Source of the DNA: Aquificota bacterium
Lineage (GTDB): Bacteria > Aquificota > Aquificia > Aquificales > Aquificaceae
Direction: 5' to 3'
Assembly (NCBI GenBank): GCA_030950545.1
Contig: JAUZRJ010000081.1
Location: 1-44,397 of the forward strand
DNA length: 44,397 nt
The translations under genes and the position numbers were made by a program. Within the stretch, counting starts at the first letter, position 1, and each line of letters opens with the position of its first letter. The notes under the pieces are model-generated. The model was not told where the DNA came from. It did not search any database and worked only from the letters and a program-made list of their open reading frames with translations. This document shows, in pieces, positions 1-7,843 of the stretch.

Positions 1-980
<980 letters not shown>

Positions 981-1091
981 AACCGGGCACAAGCTACTCC
1001 TAGCTGGACCCCAGATCCAGAGGGTTCCTTCCCCCTATTCAGTTGCCAAGGAGCCGGCGGGCCTCTTGGGACCCGCTTACCTCAAGTGCGG
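981..1091 (-). other. 16S rRNA leader (transcribed spacer before mature 5' end)
   Basis: This lies between the likely transcription start near 1091 and the mature 16S end. It contains two small dyads just before the 16S: arms AGCTA/TAGCT and CTGGA/TCCAG. They could form leader stems used in processing. No clear boxA antitermination element was recognised. The 64-aa ORF crossing it is not credible. Confidence 0.6.
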
Positions 1092-1097
1092 TCTATT

Positions 1098-1126
1098 AAT
1101 ATATCACCCGTTTAAGCGGTTGTCAA
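1098..1126 (-). promoter_or_regulatory. rrn operon promoter
   Basis: On the minus strand there is a perfect TTGACA -35 (1121-1126), a 17-nt spacer and TATATT as -10 (1098-1103), the best sigma-70-type promoter in the window. It points into the 16S leader. No AT-rich UP element is evident upstream. It is back to back with the tRNA-Arg promoter about 70 bp away. Confidence 0.85.
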
Positions 1127-1191
1127 GCCTTACCCCTGTATGTCGTGCGCAAAAATCCCAGAAGATACAACGCCTTACAGAACGCAGAAAC

Positions 1192-1220
1192 TTGAAAATC
1201 TTTGACTTCAGGTATATACT
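1192..1220 (+). promoter_or_regulatory. Promoter of tRNA-Arg/tRNA-Phe unit
   Basis: TTGAAA (1192-1197), 17-nt spacer, TATACT (1215-1220). The predicted start near 1227 leaves about 6 nt before the tRNA-Arg 5' end. It diverges from the rrn promoter. Confidence 0.75.
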
Positions 1221-1232
1221 TTTTATCTGGCA

Positions 1233-1309
1233 GTCCCCGTAGCTCAGGTGGATAGAGCGCGAGATTCCTAATCTCGAGGTCGCAGGTTCGAGTCCTGCCG
1301 GGGACGCCA
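1233..1309 (+). tRNA. tRNA-Arg(CCU)
   Basis: The cloverleaf closes with acceptor GTCCCCG/CGGGGAC, discriminator G and an encoded CCA. The anticodon loop is TTCCTAA, giving anticodon CCU, which reads AGG. AGG is visibly one of the commonest arginine codons in this window. The T arm has GGTTCGAGTCC. Nine nucleotides separate it from the next tRNA, so both are probably one transcript. ORFs on the opposite strand (GRTRTCDLEIRN-like peptides) are antisense-tRNA artefacts. Confidence 0.97.
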
Positions 1310-1318
1310 TTTATCAAA

Positions 1319-1391
1319 GGCCCGGTAGCTCAGTTGGTAGAGCACCCGGCTGAAAACCGGGGTGTCGGCGGTTCGAGTCCGCCCTGGGCCA
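1319..1391 (+). tRNA. tRNA-Phe(GAA)
   Basis: Acceptor GGCCCGG pairs with CTGGGCC, and the anticodon loop CTGAAAA gives GAA. The discriminator is A, followed by TAA, so CCA is not encoded and must be added by nucleotidyltransferase, unlike the neighbouring tRNA-Arg. The gene lies almost entirely inside the 3' end of the convergent topA reading frame, whose stop codon falls in the D-arm region of this tRNA. Confidence 0.96.
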
Positions 1392-2976
1392 TAACCTCCT
1401 TAAAGAGCTCCCTGACGACCTCCTTCCAGTTCCTCCTTCCTTCCTCAACCTTGTCCAGCTCCTCCTCCATCCTGGCCGTGAAGTTGTAATCCATGAGAAC
1501 GGTGAACTTCTCTCTGAGAACCTTGGCGACGCTAATCCCCTTCTCAGTAGGGTATAGCTTCCCCTTGACGACCCTGACGTAACCTCTTTCTTTCAGAGTC
1601 CTCACAATAACCGCGTAGGTGGAAGGTCTTCCTATACCGAGCTTTTCGAGGGTTTTTATCAGAGCTCCCTCAGTGTACCTCGGGGGTGGCTGGGTGACCT
1701 TCTCCTCGACAAATACCCTGACAACCTTAAGTCTGTCCCCCTCTCTGAGGTCGGGGAGAGTCTGTCCCTGTACCTCGTATGGGTATACCTTTGTCCACCC
1801 ATCGAAGAGGACCTTAACCCCTTTGGCGGTCAGTAAAACGGGTTTTCTCAGTGCGGGAGAGACCACCTCTATGCTGACCTCGGTCCTTTGCAGGACCATA
1901 TCGGACATCAGACTTGCGGTGGTCCTTCTGAAGATGAGGTCGTAAACCTCTTCCCCTTTAGGGGGTCTGCCTCCTACGGATGTAGGCCTTATGCACTCGT
2001 GGGCTCCCTGGGCGGTTTTTCTGTCCCTGAGCCTTCTCCGCTTCCCCACGTACTCTTTCCCGAAGTTATGTTCTATGAACTCTATAAACATCTTCACAGC
2101 ATCACCGCTCATCCTGTAGCTGTCGGTCCTGGGATAGGTTATGAAGCCTTCCTCGTAGAGCATCTGGGCTATAGACTGGACCCTTTCGGGTGACAGGCCA
2201 AGCCTTGAGCTTCCTTCAGACTGAAGGGATGAGGTTATAAAGGGTTTCGGGGGCGGTACCTTATCTTCCTTTTTGATAACGGACGCGACCACAAATATAC
2301 CGTCCCTTATCCGCTCCTCTATGTCCTTTGCGTCCGACGGGTTCGAGTAGCGGTAATCGTAAACCGCTTCGAACGTCCTTCCGTCCTTCTCAAGTATAGC
2401 CTTAACGTAGTAATACTTCCTTGGCTTGAAGTTCCTTATCTCCTCTTCCCTATCCACTATAAGCCTCAGGGCGGGTGACTGGACCCTTCCTGCGGAGAGG
2501 TTCCTTGACCCCAGCTCCTTCCAGAGTACGGGGGACACCTTGTAGCCTATCAGCCTGTCCAGTATCCTTCTGGCGAACTGAGACCTGACCAGGTTCATGT
2601 TTATATCACCCGCCTCTTCTATCCCCTTCCTGATAGCCCTTTCCGTTATCTCGTAAAAGACCACACGTCTTATCTCCGCTCCGGTGTCTCTCAGCTCCTC
2701 CTTGAGGAAGTAAGCTATAGCCTCCCCTTCCCTGTCAGGGTCCGTTCCTATGTAGACCACCTTAGATCTTCTGGCGATCCTCTTGAGGTCCCTGAGCTTC
2801 TTCTTCTTGCCCCTCAGATATACATACCTCGGCTTCAGGGTTCTTTCATCAACGCCTATGTCGTTTTCGGGAAGGTCCTTTATGTGGCCGAGGGTCGCCC
2901 TTACGATGAACTCTTTGCCGAGGATCCTGGATATGGTCTTGGCCTTGGTGGGTGATTCGACTATGAACAGAAACAT
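1330..2976 (-). CDS. topA: DNA topoisomerase I (type IA), short form
   Basis: Relaxes negatively supercoiled DNA through a 5'-phosphotyrosine intermediate. The N-terminal TOPRIM domain opens with FIVESPTKAKTI and contains GTDPDREGEAIA. The catalytic tyrosine lies in GFITYPRTDS. At 548 aa it ends after the core domains with no C-terminal zinc ribbons, as in the short Aquifex enzyme (family knowledge). The ATG directly follows the TAG of the upstream 181-aa ORF, so the two are co-transcribed with kamA. Oddity: the last 20 or so residues (MAQGGLEPPTPRF onward) are read from the antisense strand of tRNA-Phe, with no earlier in-frame stop. That tail is probably not conserved and the natural C-terminus may once have ended before it. 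Confidence 0.95.
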   Translation of the reverse strand: MFLFIVESPTKAKTISRILGKEFIVRATLGHIKDLPENDIGVDERTLKPRYVYLRGKKKKLRDLKRIARRSKVVYIGTDPDREGEAIAYFLKEELRDTGAEIRRVVFYEITERAIRKGIEEAGDINMNLVRSQFARRILDRLIGYKVSPVLWKELGSRNLSAGRVQSPALRLIVDREEEIRNFKPRKYYYVKAILEKDGRTFEAVYDYRYSNPSDAKDIEERIRDGIFVVASVIKKEDKVPPPKPFITSSLQSEGSSRLGLSPERVQSIAQMLYEEGFITYPRTDSYRMSGDAVKMFIEFIEHNFGKEYVGKRRRLRDRKTAQGAHECIRPTSVGGRPPKGEEVYDLIFRRTTASLMSDMVLQRTEVSIEVVSPALRKPVLLTAKGVKVLFDGWTKVYPYEVQGQTLPDLREGDRLKVVRVFVEEKVTQPPPRYTEGALIKTLEKLGIGRPSTYAVIVRTLKERGYVRVVKGKLYPTEKGISVAKVLREKFTVLMDYNFTARMEEELDKVEEGRRNWKEVVRELFKEVMAQGGLEPPTPRFSAGCSTN

Positions 2977-3468
2977 CTAAACTATTCTGCCCAGGACCTT
3001 CTCCCCCAGCTTTACGTGATACTCTAAGGTCCTCATTATGTCCTCAACCGTCTGTGCTATCTCATCGGTCGCCAGATTCTCCGCGTCCTGTATGGAGCTC
3101 TCTATGAACTCCGCGACAGCCTCTATCCTCTCAAGAAGCGGTTCCTCGTACAGGCTGACGCTCTCCAGGAAAAGGGGGGAGAAGGTCTCAAGGGCGGGAA
3201 GGAGAATGGAAGCCAGGGAAATACTCTCCGAGGTGAGTATTAGGGCTCTCTCCTTCGCGCTCCTCTCCTGCACAGTTTCCATCTCGTCCAAGATCAGGTT
3301 TATCAGTCTGAAGATCTGCACAAGCCTTTTGAGGATGTCTATGCTCCTTGATGTGATCTCCGTACTTACACTCTGGCCCGCAAAGAGAAAGGTGTTTATC
3401 GCTTTTCTCTGAAAGCTTATCTCCTCCTCGAGCTTGGCAAGGAGAATGTAAAAGGCTCCCGTATCCAT
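2977..3468 (-). CDS. Uncharacterised helical protein between kamA and topA
   Basis: I do not recognise a family. The product is almost entirely predicted helix, rich in Leu/Ile/Glu/Ser, with no signal peptide, membrane span or cysteines. The ORF opens at 3522 but that start overlaps kamA by 38 nt. The ATG at 3468 (MDTGAFYILLAKLEEE) sits 16 nt after the kamA stop and is preceded by AGAAG, so I use it (163 aa); the longer form stays possible. The stop TAG abuts the topA ATG. Its tight position inside a kamA-X-topA operon suggests a real, translated gene. Coiled-coil or four-helix-bundle behaviour is inference only. Confidence 0.7.
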   Translation of the reverse strand: MDTGAFYILLAKLEEEISFQRKAINTFLFAGQSVSTEITSRSIDILKRLVQIFRLINLILDEMETVQERSAKERALILTSESISLASILLPALETFSPLFLESVSLYEEPLLERIEAVAEFIESSIQDAENLATDEIAQTVEDIMRTLEYHVKLGEKVLGRIV

Positions 3469-3484
3469 TATCTTCTGGATCAAG

Positions 3485-4612
3485 TTAAACGTATTCCTCT
3501 TCCGTTTCAACCCTATACTCATCTACGAGTTCTGTGTAGTCGTCGAACCAGTGGGCCTCCGGATTCCTCCTGAAGACCATGAACTTACCCCGGTTTTCAG
3601 GATCCGCAGCCCTGTGGTACCTGAAGAATATGAGGCTTTCCGTCTTACCCAGGATCTCTATCTTTCCCGTCTCGTGGGACATGACATACCTGACACGGGC
3701 TGCGAGCCCGGAAGCTCTGGCCCTGGCTCTTTCGACTATATCTACCGTCTCCTCTATTTTCGTGGAGTACGCCTTGTTACCAGCTGTGGGCCTGCACTGG
3801 AAAAGGTAGTAGGGAGGGACACCCATAAAGGACAGCTCCTCTATCAGCTCCCTTATGACCTCCGCATCGTCGTTTATGCCTTTGAGAATAGGCGTCTGGT
3901 TTGTCTGGACGGTTCCCGTCCTGTGGACAAGGTCGACCGCCTGGCGGGCCTCTTTGGTGAGCTCCCTCGGGTGGTTGAAGTGGTTCATAAGGTACAGCTG
4001 TTTACCTGTCTTCGCGTTGAACCACTCGAAGAGCTCAAGGAGGGCAGGGTCGTCGGAGATCCTGAAGGGGTTTACCGCTGTCATCTTGGAGCCTATCCTC
4101 ACTATCCTCACGTGGGGTATGTCCGCGAGGGCGGTGAGGATCTTCTCCAGCTTCTTCGTGGCCAGGATCAAGGGATCGCCCCCCGTCAGAAGGACGTTGT
4201 TGATCTCGGGATGGTTCCTTATGTACTCAAGGCCCTCGGATACGTCCCTTGCCACCTCGTCGTTATCGTTCATGAACAACCTCTTCCTGAAGCAGAACCT
4301 GCAGTATATACCGCACACATCGGTGACAAGCAGGAGGGCTGTGTCCGGATATTTGTGCTCAAGTCCGTGGACCTTGGTGTACTTACTCTCGTTAGAGGCG
4401 TCCAGCTTACCCCATACCTCCAGCTCCTCCCGTGTGGGTATGACTATGCGTCTTATGGGGTCGTCCGGGTCGTCCCAGTTTATGAGCGAGTTGTAGTAGT
4501 CGTTGGTCCTGAAGGCGAACTTTTCAGTTACTTCCTGAAGCTCTTCTCTCTCGGATTGGGGAAGTTGCTCCACGAACTTCAGATCTATGATGTATTTAAC
4601 CCTTCTTTTCAT
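3485..4612 (-). CDS. kamA: KamA-family radical SAM protein (lysine 2,3-aminomutase-like)
   Basis: Radical SAM enzyme with the cluster motif CGIYCRFCFRKRLF (CxxxCxxC) and the following LLTGGDPLI glycine-rich SAM-binding segment. The family uses PLP and SAM to move an amino group from carbon 2 to 3 of lysine, or acts on a related substrate such as EF-P lysine chemistry. At 375 aa it is shorter than clostridial aminomutase, and the C-terminal CxCxxC zinc site of that enzyme is not evident, so the substrate is open. Start: the ORF opens at a GTG (4621), but AAGGAGGTG lies 8 nt before ATG 4612, which I choose. First gene of the kamA-X-topA unit, with its own promoter. Confidence 0.85.
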   Translation of the reverse strand: MKRRVKYIIDLKFVEQLPQSEREELQEVTEKFAFRTNDYYNSLINWDDPDDPIRRIVIPTREELEVWGKLDASNESKYTKVHGLEHKYPDTALLLVTDVCGIYCRFCFRKRLFMNDNDEVARDVSEGLEYIRNHPEINNVLLTGGDPLILATKKLEKILTALADIPHVRIVRIGSKMTAVNPFRISDDPALLELFEWFNAKTGKQLYLMNHFNHPRELTKEARQAVDLVHRTGTVQTNQTPILKGINDDAEVIRELIEELSFMGVPPYYLFQCRPTAGNKAYSTKIEETVDIVERARARASGLAARVRYVMSHETGKIEILGKTESLIFFRYHRAADPENRGKFMVFRRNPEAHWFDDYTELVDEYRVETEEEYV

Positions 4613-4671
4613 AGCACCCACCTCCTTCTGGTTGATAAAAGTGAAGCTGTAGCCAGTTTTTGCAGGAATTT

Positions 4672-4699
4672 ATTTTAAATTTAAGGTCCCGGATGTCAA
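4672..4699 (-). promoter_or_regulatory. kamA operon promoter
   Basis: Minus-strand TTGACA (4694-4699), 16-nt spacer, TAAAAT (4672-4677). It gives a leader of about 50 nt carrying the AAGGAGG ribosome-binding site of kamA. It is divergent from and adjacent to the dyad-bearing lipoprotein promoter. Confidence 0.7.
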
Positions 4700-4721
4700 G
4701 CCTTCACAGACTGAAAGTCTT

Positions 4722-4744
4722 TAAAGTGTATAATCTACACTTTA
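4722..4744 (+). promoter_or_regulatory. Perfect 9-5-9 dyad over the lipoprotein gene -10 and start
   Basis: Perfect inverted repeat with arms TAAAGTGTA and TACACTTTA around a TAATC centre. The -10 TATAAT (4729-4734) lies inside it and the ATG follows 1 nt after it. The position is that of a repressor operator. A weaker dyad AGACT-GAA-AGTCT (4708-4720) sits just upstream. No convincing -35 was found at 17 nt (TTCACA is 20 nt away). Confidence 0.6.
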
Positions 4745-4745
4745 G

Positions 4746-5510
4746 ATGGGGTTTTCAGGTTTGGTTTTAGGTTTTATATTTTTGAGTTTGATGTTTTTAG
4801 AGAGCTGTGGTGTGAAAAAACCGCCAAAACCACCTCCTTATCCTGAGTTTCAGGTTAAGAGAATAGGCGATCTCGTTTACGTGATCCCGAAAGGTAGAGA
4901 AGTTGTGGTTAAGGGTTTCGTGAAAGGAGAAGGATTCTGGTACAGGAAGGAAGAAGGAAGGTTCTGTTTTAAAGTCTCACACAGGAGGGGCAGATCGGTT
5001 CTGAGCTGTGTTGAGGGCAAGGTGACGGGCAAGCCCGAGGTTGAGGTCAGGGTTCTGGAGGACAGAGTGGTGATACGGGCAAGGGGGTTTGAGGGTTACA
5101 GGGTGTATCCGGTGATGGATGAGCTTATACCGATAGAGGTAGCCAGGTTCCGGAATGAGACCACCCTGAGGAGGGAACACACCCTGAGAAGATACGGGAT
5201 CACAGGAGTTGTACGGGGTGCGGAGACGGAGCCTGTAATAGTTGAGGTTCCTCCCCTGGAGCCTCCGGTCCCTGATCCTCCTGAAGATCTCAGCTACACC
5301 GTCAGAGGAAACAGAATAGTTATCTTCTGGAGGTGGGAGGAGGGTGTGAGCTACCTTGTCTACAGAGGGGATAAACTACTCACGGAAAAGCCTATAAAGA
5401 CAAACGTCTTCGTGGACGACCTCCCGCCAAGGGTGACCGTTTACAGGGTTGTTGCTGTGAACAGATTCGGGAAGAGAAGCAGACCCGCGGTTATAGTTTA
5501 CAGGCCGTAA
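4746..5510 (+). CDS. Putative lipoprotein with fibronectin-III-like C-terminal domain
   Basis: The hydrophobic N-terminus (GLVLGFIFLSLMFLESCG) ends in a lipobox-like LESC, so lipidation at Cys21 and envelope attachment are likely. A proline/lysine stretch follows (KKPPKPPPYP). The last 90 residues (PPDPPEDLSYTVRGNRIVIFWRW...YRVVAVNRFGKRSRPA) have the look of a fibronectin type III fold. No catalytic motif was seen; an adhesive or scaffold role is inference. The -10 box ends 11 nt before the ATG and there is no Shine-Dalgarno, so the mRNA would be nearly leaderless. The 3' end overlaps the convergent carboxylase gene by 13 bp. Confidence 0.75.
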   Translation: MGFSGLVLGFIFLSLMFLESCGVKKPPKPPPYPEFQVKRIGDLVYVIPKGREVVVKGFVKGEGFWYRKEEGRFCFKVSHRRGRSVLSCVEGKVTGKPEVEVRVLEDRVVIRARGFEGYRVYPVMDELIPIEVARFRNETTLRREHTLRRYGITGVVRGAETEPVIVEVPPLEPPVPDPPEDLSYTVRGNRIVIFWRWEEGVSYLVYRGDKLLTEKPIKTNVFVDDLPPRVTVYRVVAVNRFGKRSRPAVIVYRP

Positions 5511-6931
5511 TGGGCAGCTATCGCGGCGGATATGGCGAGGACCATATCCTCCTTATCTATCTCACCCTCCACCTCAAAGTCGTACTCGCCCCTCCGCAGT
5601 TTCTCCTCCAGAAACCTGACCCCGAAGTCCCCCTTCATGAAATCCGGGTCCCTGACTATCTCCCTGTAGAGGGGTATATTGGTGGGTATACCCCTTATGA
5701 TGAACTCGTCTATGGCACGTCTCGCCCTGGCGACCGCCTTTTCCCAGGTAAGGGCCCAGACTGTCATCTTGGCTATGAGTGAGTCGTAGTAGGGGGGTAT
5801 TATGTAGTCCTTGTAGACGCTCGCGTCTATCCTGACACCAGGCCCTCCGGGGGAGTAGTAGGCGGTTATCTTGCCCGGTGAGGGAGCGAAGTTCTTCTTC
5901 GGGTCCTCCGCGTTTATCCTGAACTCTATGGCGTAACCCCTGAAGGTTATATCGCTCTGGAGATAGGGAAGGGGTTCTCCCGCAGCTATCCTTATCATCA
6001 TCTCCACTATGTCCACACCCGTTATCGTCTCGGTTATGGTGTGCTCGACCTGAAGCCTCGTGTTCATCTCTATGAAGTAAAACTCCTTACTTTCCCTGTC
6101 CACGAGAAACTCAAGGGTCCCCGCGTTCTCGTAGCCCACCTTCATGAGCGCCTTAACCGCACTCCCCAGTATCCTCATCCTGAGCTCCTGGTCCAGGGCG
6201 GGCGACGGGGCTATCTCTATGAGCTTCTGGTGCCTCCTCTGGATCGAGCAGTCCCTCTCCCCGAGGTGTATTATGTTCCCGTATCTGTCTCCGAGGACCT
6301 GAACCTCTATGTGCTTGGGGTTGTCAAGATACCTCTCTATGAAGAGGTCTCCCTTCCCGAAGAAGGTCTCCGCCTCCCTGAAGGCGGACTCGAAGGACCT
6401 CTCGAGCTCTTCCTCCGATCTTACGACCCTCATACCCCTACCGCCCCCTCCGTAGGCGGCTTTCAGCATGAGGGGGAAGCCTATCTCCTTAGCAGCATGT
6501 TTTGCGTCCTCAAGAGACTTGACGGGTTCATCGGCTCCGGGAACTACGGGGAGACCCGCCTCCTTCATTATCCTCTTAGCCTTCACCTTGTCACCGAACA
6601 TCTCTATCTGTTCAGGTGTCGGACCTATGAAGACTATCCCCCTCTTCCTGCAGTATCTTGCGAAGTCCGCGTTCTCCGCCAGGAAGCCGTAACCGGGGTG
6701 TATCGCCTCCGCACCCACCTGGCGGGCGAGGTCCACTATCCTGACGTAGTCAAGGTAAGCCCTCACAGGGTCTCCGGGTATGAGGTAAGCTTCGTCCGCC
6801 TTCTTCACGTAGAGGGCCTTTACATCCGCCTCCGAGTATACCGCTACCGTTCTTATACCGAGCTCCTTGCAGGCCCTTATTATCCTGAGGGCCACTTCTC
6901 CCCTGTTGGCGACGAGAACCTTCTTGAACAT
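5498..6931 (-). CDS. accC: Biotin carboxylase subunit (AccC / PycA / CfiB family)
   Basis: ATP-grasp enzyme that carboxylates biotin on a carrier subunit. The N-terminal domain opens MFKKVLVANRGEVALRII; HPGYGFLAEN, the ATP loop KAAYGGGGRGMRVV and the core FIEMNTRLQVEH are present. After the AccC-like core there is an extra tail ending DKEDMVLAISAAIAAHYGL, a feature I associate with the split pyruvate carboxylase A and 2-oxoglutarate carboxylase small subunits. The partner may therefore be acetyl-CoA, pyruvate or 2-oxoglutarate carboxylase, and no partner gene is in the window. The usual QVEHPVTE is QVEHTITE here. The ORF opens at a GTG (6958), but the family start is ATG 6931. A MerA remnant lies directly upstream on the same strand. 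Confidence 0.88.
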   Translation of the reverse strand: MFKKVLVANRGEVALRIIRACKELGIRTVAVYSEADVKALYVKKADEAYLIPGDPVRAYLDYVRIVDLARQVGAEAIHPGYGFLAENADFARYCRKRGIVFIGPTPEQIEMFGDKVKAKRIMKEAGLPVVPGADEPVKSLEDAKHAAKEIGFPLMLKAAYGGGGRGMRVVRSEEELERSFESAFREAETFFGKGDLFIERYLDNPKHIEVQVLGDRYGNIIHLGERDCSIQRRHQKLIEIAPSPALDQELRMRILGSAVKALMKVGYENAGTLEFLVDRESKEFYFIEMNTRLQVEHTITETITGVDIVEMMIRIAAGEPLPYLQSDITFRGYAIEFRINAEDPKKNFAPSPGKITAYYSPGGPGVRIDASVYKDYIIPPYYDSLIAKMTVWALTWEKAVARARRAIDEFIIRGIPTNIPLYREIVRDPDFMKGDFGVRFLEEKLRRGEYDFEVEGEIDKEDMVLAISAAIAAHYGL

Positions 6932-6947
6932 AAGGAAAATATTAGCA

Positions 6948-7073
6948 TCACTGGGCACAGCAGGAGAGCCTGGAGATATCCTTCCTGAAGCTCTGTGCCC
7001 AGAGCTTTACGCACTCGGAGAAGGTCGGGTAAACGTCCACAGTGTCTATTATGTCCGCGAGTGTTAAACATTC
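6948..7073 (-). pseudogene. C-terminal remnant of a MerA-like flavin disulfide oxidoreductase
   Basis: The minus-strand frame reads LTLADIIDTVDVYP, then TFSECVKLWAQSFRKD, then ISRLSCCAQ and a stop. This matches the end of mercuric(II) reductase, where a segment like [33 protein letters not shown] leads to the terminal LSCCAG whose paired cysteines deliver Hg(II). Only about 40 codons survive. There is no start codon or body upstream, where the frame runs into the divergent rsmA gene. It sits 16 nt before the carboxylase ATG, as if once the preceding gene. It is absent from the ORF track because it lacks a start. Assignment to MerA rather than a generic relative rests on the LSCC tail. Confidence 0.75.
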
Positions 7074-7105
7074 CACCCGACTGGAAGGCAAGTATCTTTT
7101 TACAG

Positions 7106-7843
7106 GTGAGGAGGCTGAAGAAGGAGCTCGGACAGCACATACTCGTATCGGGCGGAGTTCTAAGGAGGCTGGTAGAGTTCCTGGAGGTGTCCGAGGGGGA
7201 CACCGTGGTCGAGGTAGGGGGCGGGACGGGAAACCTCACGAGGGAGCTTCTCAGAACCCGCCTCGGGAGACTCGTAACCCTGGAAGTTGATGGTGATATG
7301 GTTAAGGAGCTGAGGAAGATAGAAGACAACAGGCTCACCGTTCTGGAGGCGGACGCCACCGCCTTTGACCTCTGCTCCCTGGGAGAGAACGTCAAGGTCA
7401 TAGGCAACCTGCCCTACAACGTGGCGTCCCTGATACTGGAGAACACGGTAAGGTGCAGGTCGTGTGTCCCCCTTGCCATCTTCACCTTCCAGAAAGAGGT
7501 AGCCCTCAAGCTGACAGGGAAGACAGAACCCGGCTGGCTTACCCTCTTTGTCCACACCTTCTACAGGGTAGAGTACATGATGAGCATCCCTCCCAAGTTC
7601 TTCTTTCCGAAGCCGAGGGTCGAGTCCGGGGTTGTGAGACTGAGAAGACGGGAGGATGCGGGTGTCGGGGATTTGATCTCGTACAAGAGATTCCTGACGA
7701 GGGTCTTCTCAGGCAAAAAGAAAAAGATCAAGAACCTTATACCCCAGGACATTGTAAACCGTGCGGGGATAGACCCGGACCTCAGACCTCACCAGCTATC
7801 CCTAGAGGAGATCCTGAGGCTGTATAATGTTCTTGAGCGATGA
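7106..7843 (+). CDS. rsmA: 16S rRNA adenine-N6,N6-dimethyltransferase
   Basis: KsgA/RsmA dimethylates the two adenosines in helix 45 of 16S rRNA late in 30S assembly. The family opening KKELGQHILV, the SAM loop VVEVGGGTGNLT, and the catalytic NLPYNVAS are all present. About 245 aa from the GTG at 7106 matches the family length. The ORF extends upstream without a stop, but that part (MPRALRTRR...) overlaps the MerA remnant antisense and is not family-like. GTG 7061 is an alternative start. The stop overlaps the speE start as ATGA. Confidence 0.94.
   Translation: MRRLKKELGQHILVSGGVLRRLVEFLEVSEGDTVVEVGGGTGNLTRELLRTRLGRLVTLEVDGDMVKELRKIEDNRLTVLEADATAFDLCSLGENVKVIGNLPYNVASLILENTVRCRSCVPLAIFTFQKEVALKLTGKTEPGWLTLFVHTFYRVEYMMSIPPKFFFPKPRVESGVVRLRRREDAGVGDLISYKRFLTRVFSGKKKKIKNLIPQDIVNRAGIDPDLRPHQLSLEEILRLYNVLER

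Noticed and set aside
1104-1120. Dyad in the rrn promoter spacer (ACCG...CGGGT)
   Set aside because: The arms are only 3-4 bp and imperfect, within chance expectation for GC-rich sequence.
1104-1317. 68-aa and 64-aa minus-strand ORFs over tRNA-Arg
   Set aside because: The peptides (GLEPATSRLGISRS, GRTRTCDLEIRN) are typical antisense-tRNA translations.
3551-6988. Long open frames opposite kamA (375 aa) and the carboxylase (315 aa)
   Set aside because: They are mirror frames of well-supported genes, with Tyr/Leu/Val/Gly-rich composition and no family motifs. The high GC and codon bias leave long antisense frames open.
6995-7105. Upstream extension of rsmA (MPRALRTRRR...)
   Set aside because: Not similar to the RsmA family and lies antisense to the MerA-like remnant. 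GTG 7106 gives the expected N-terminus.
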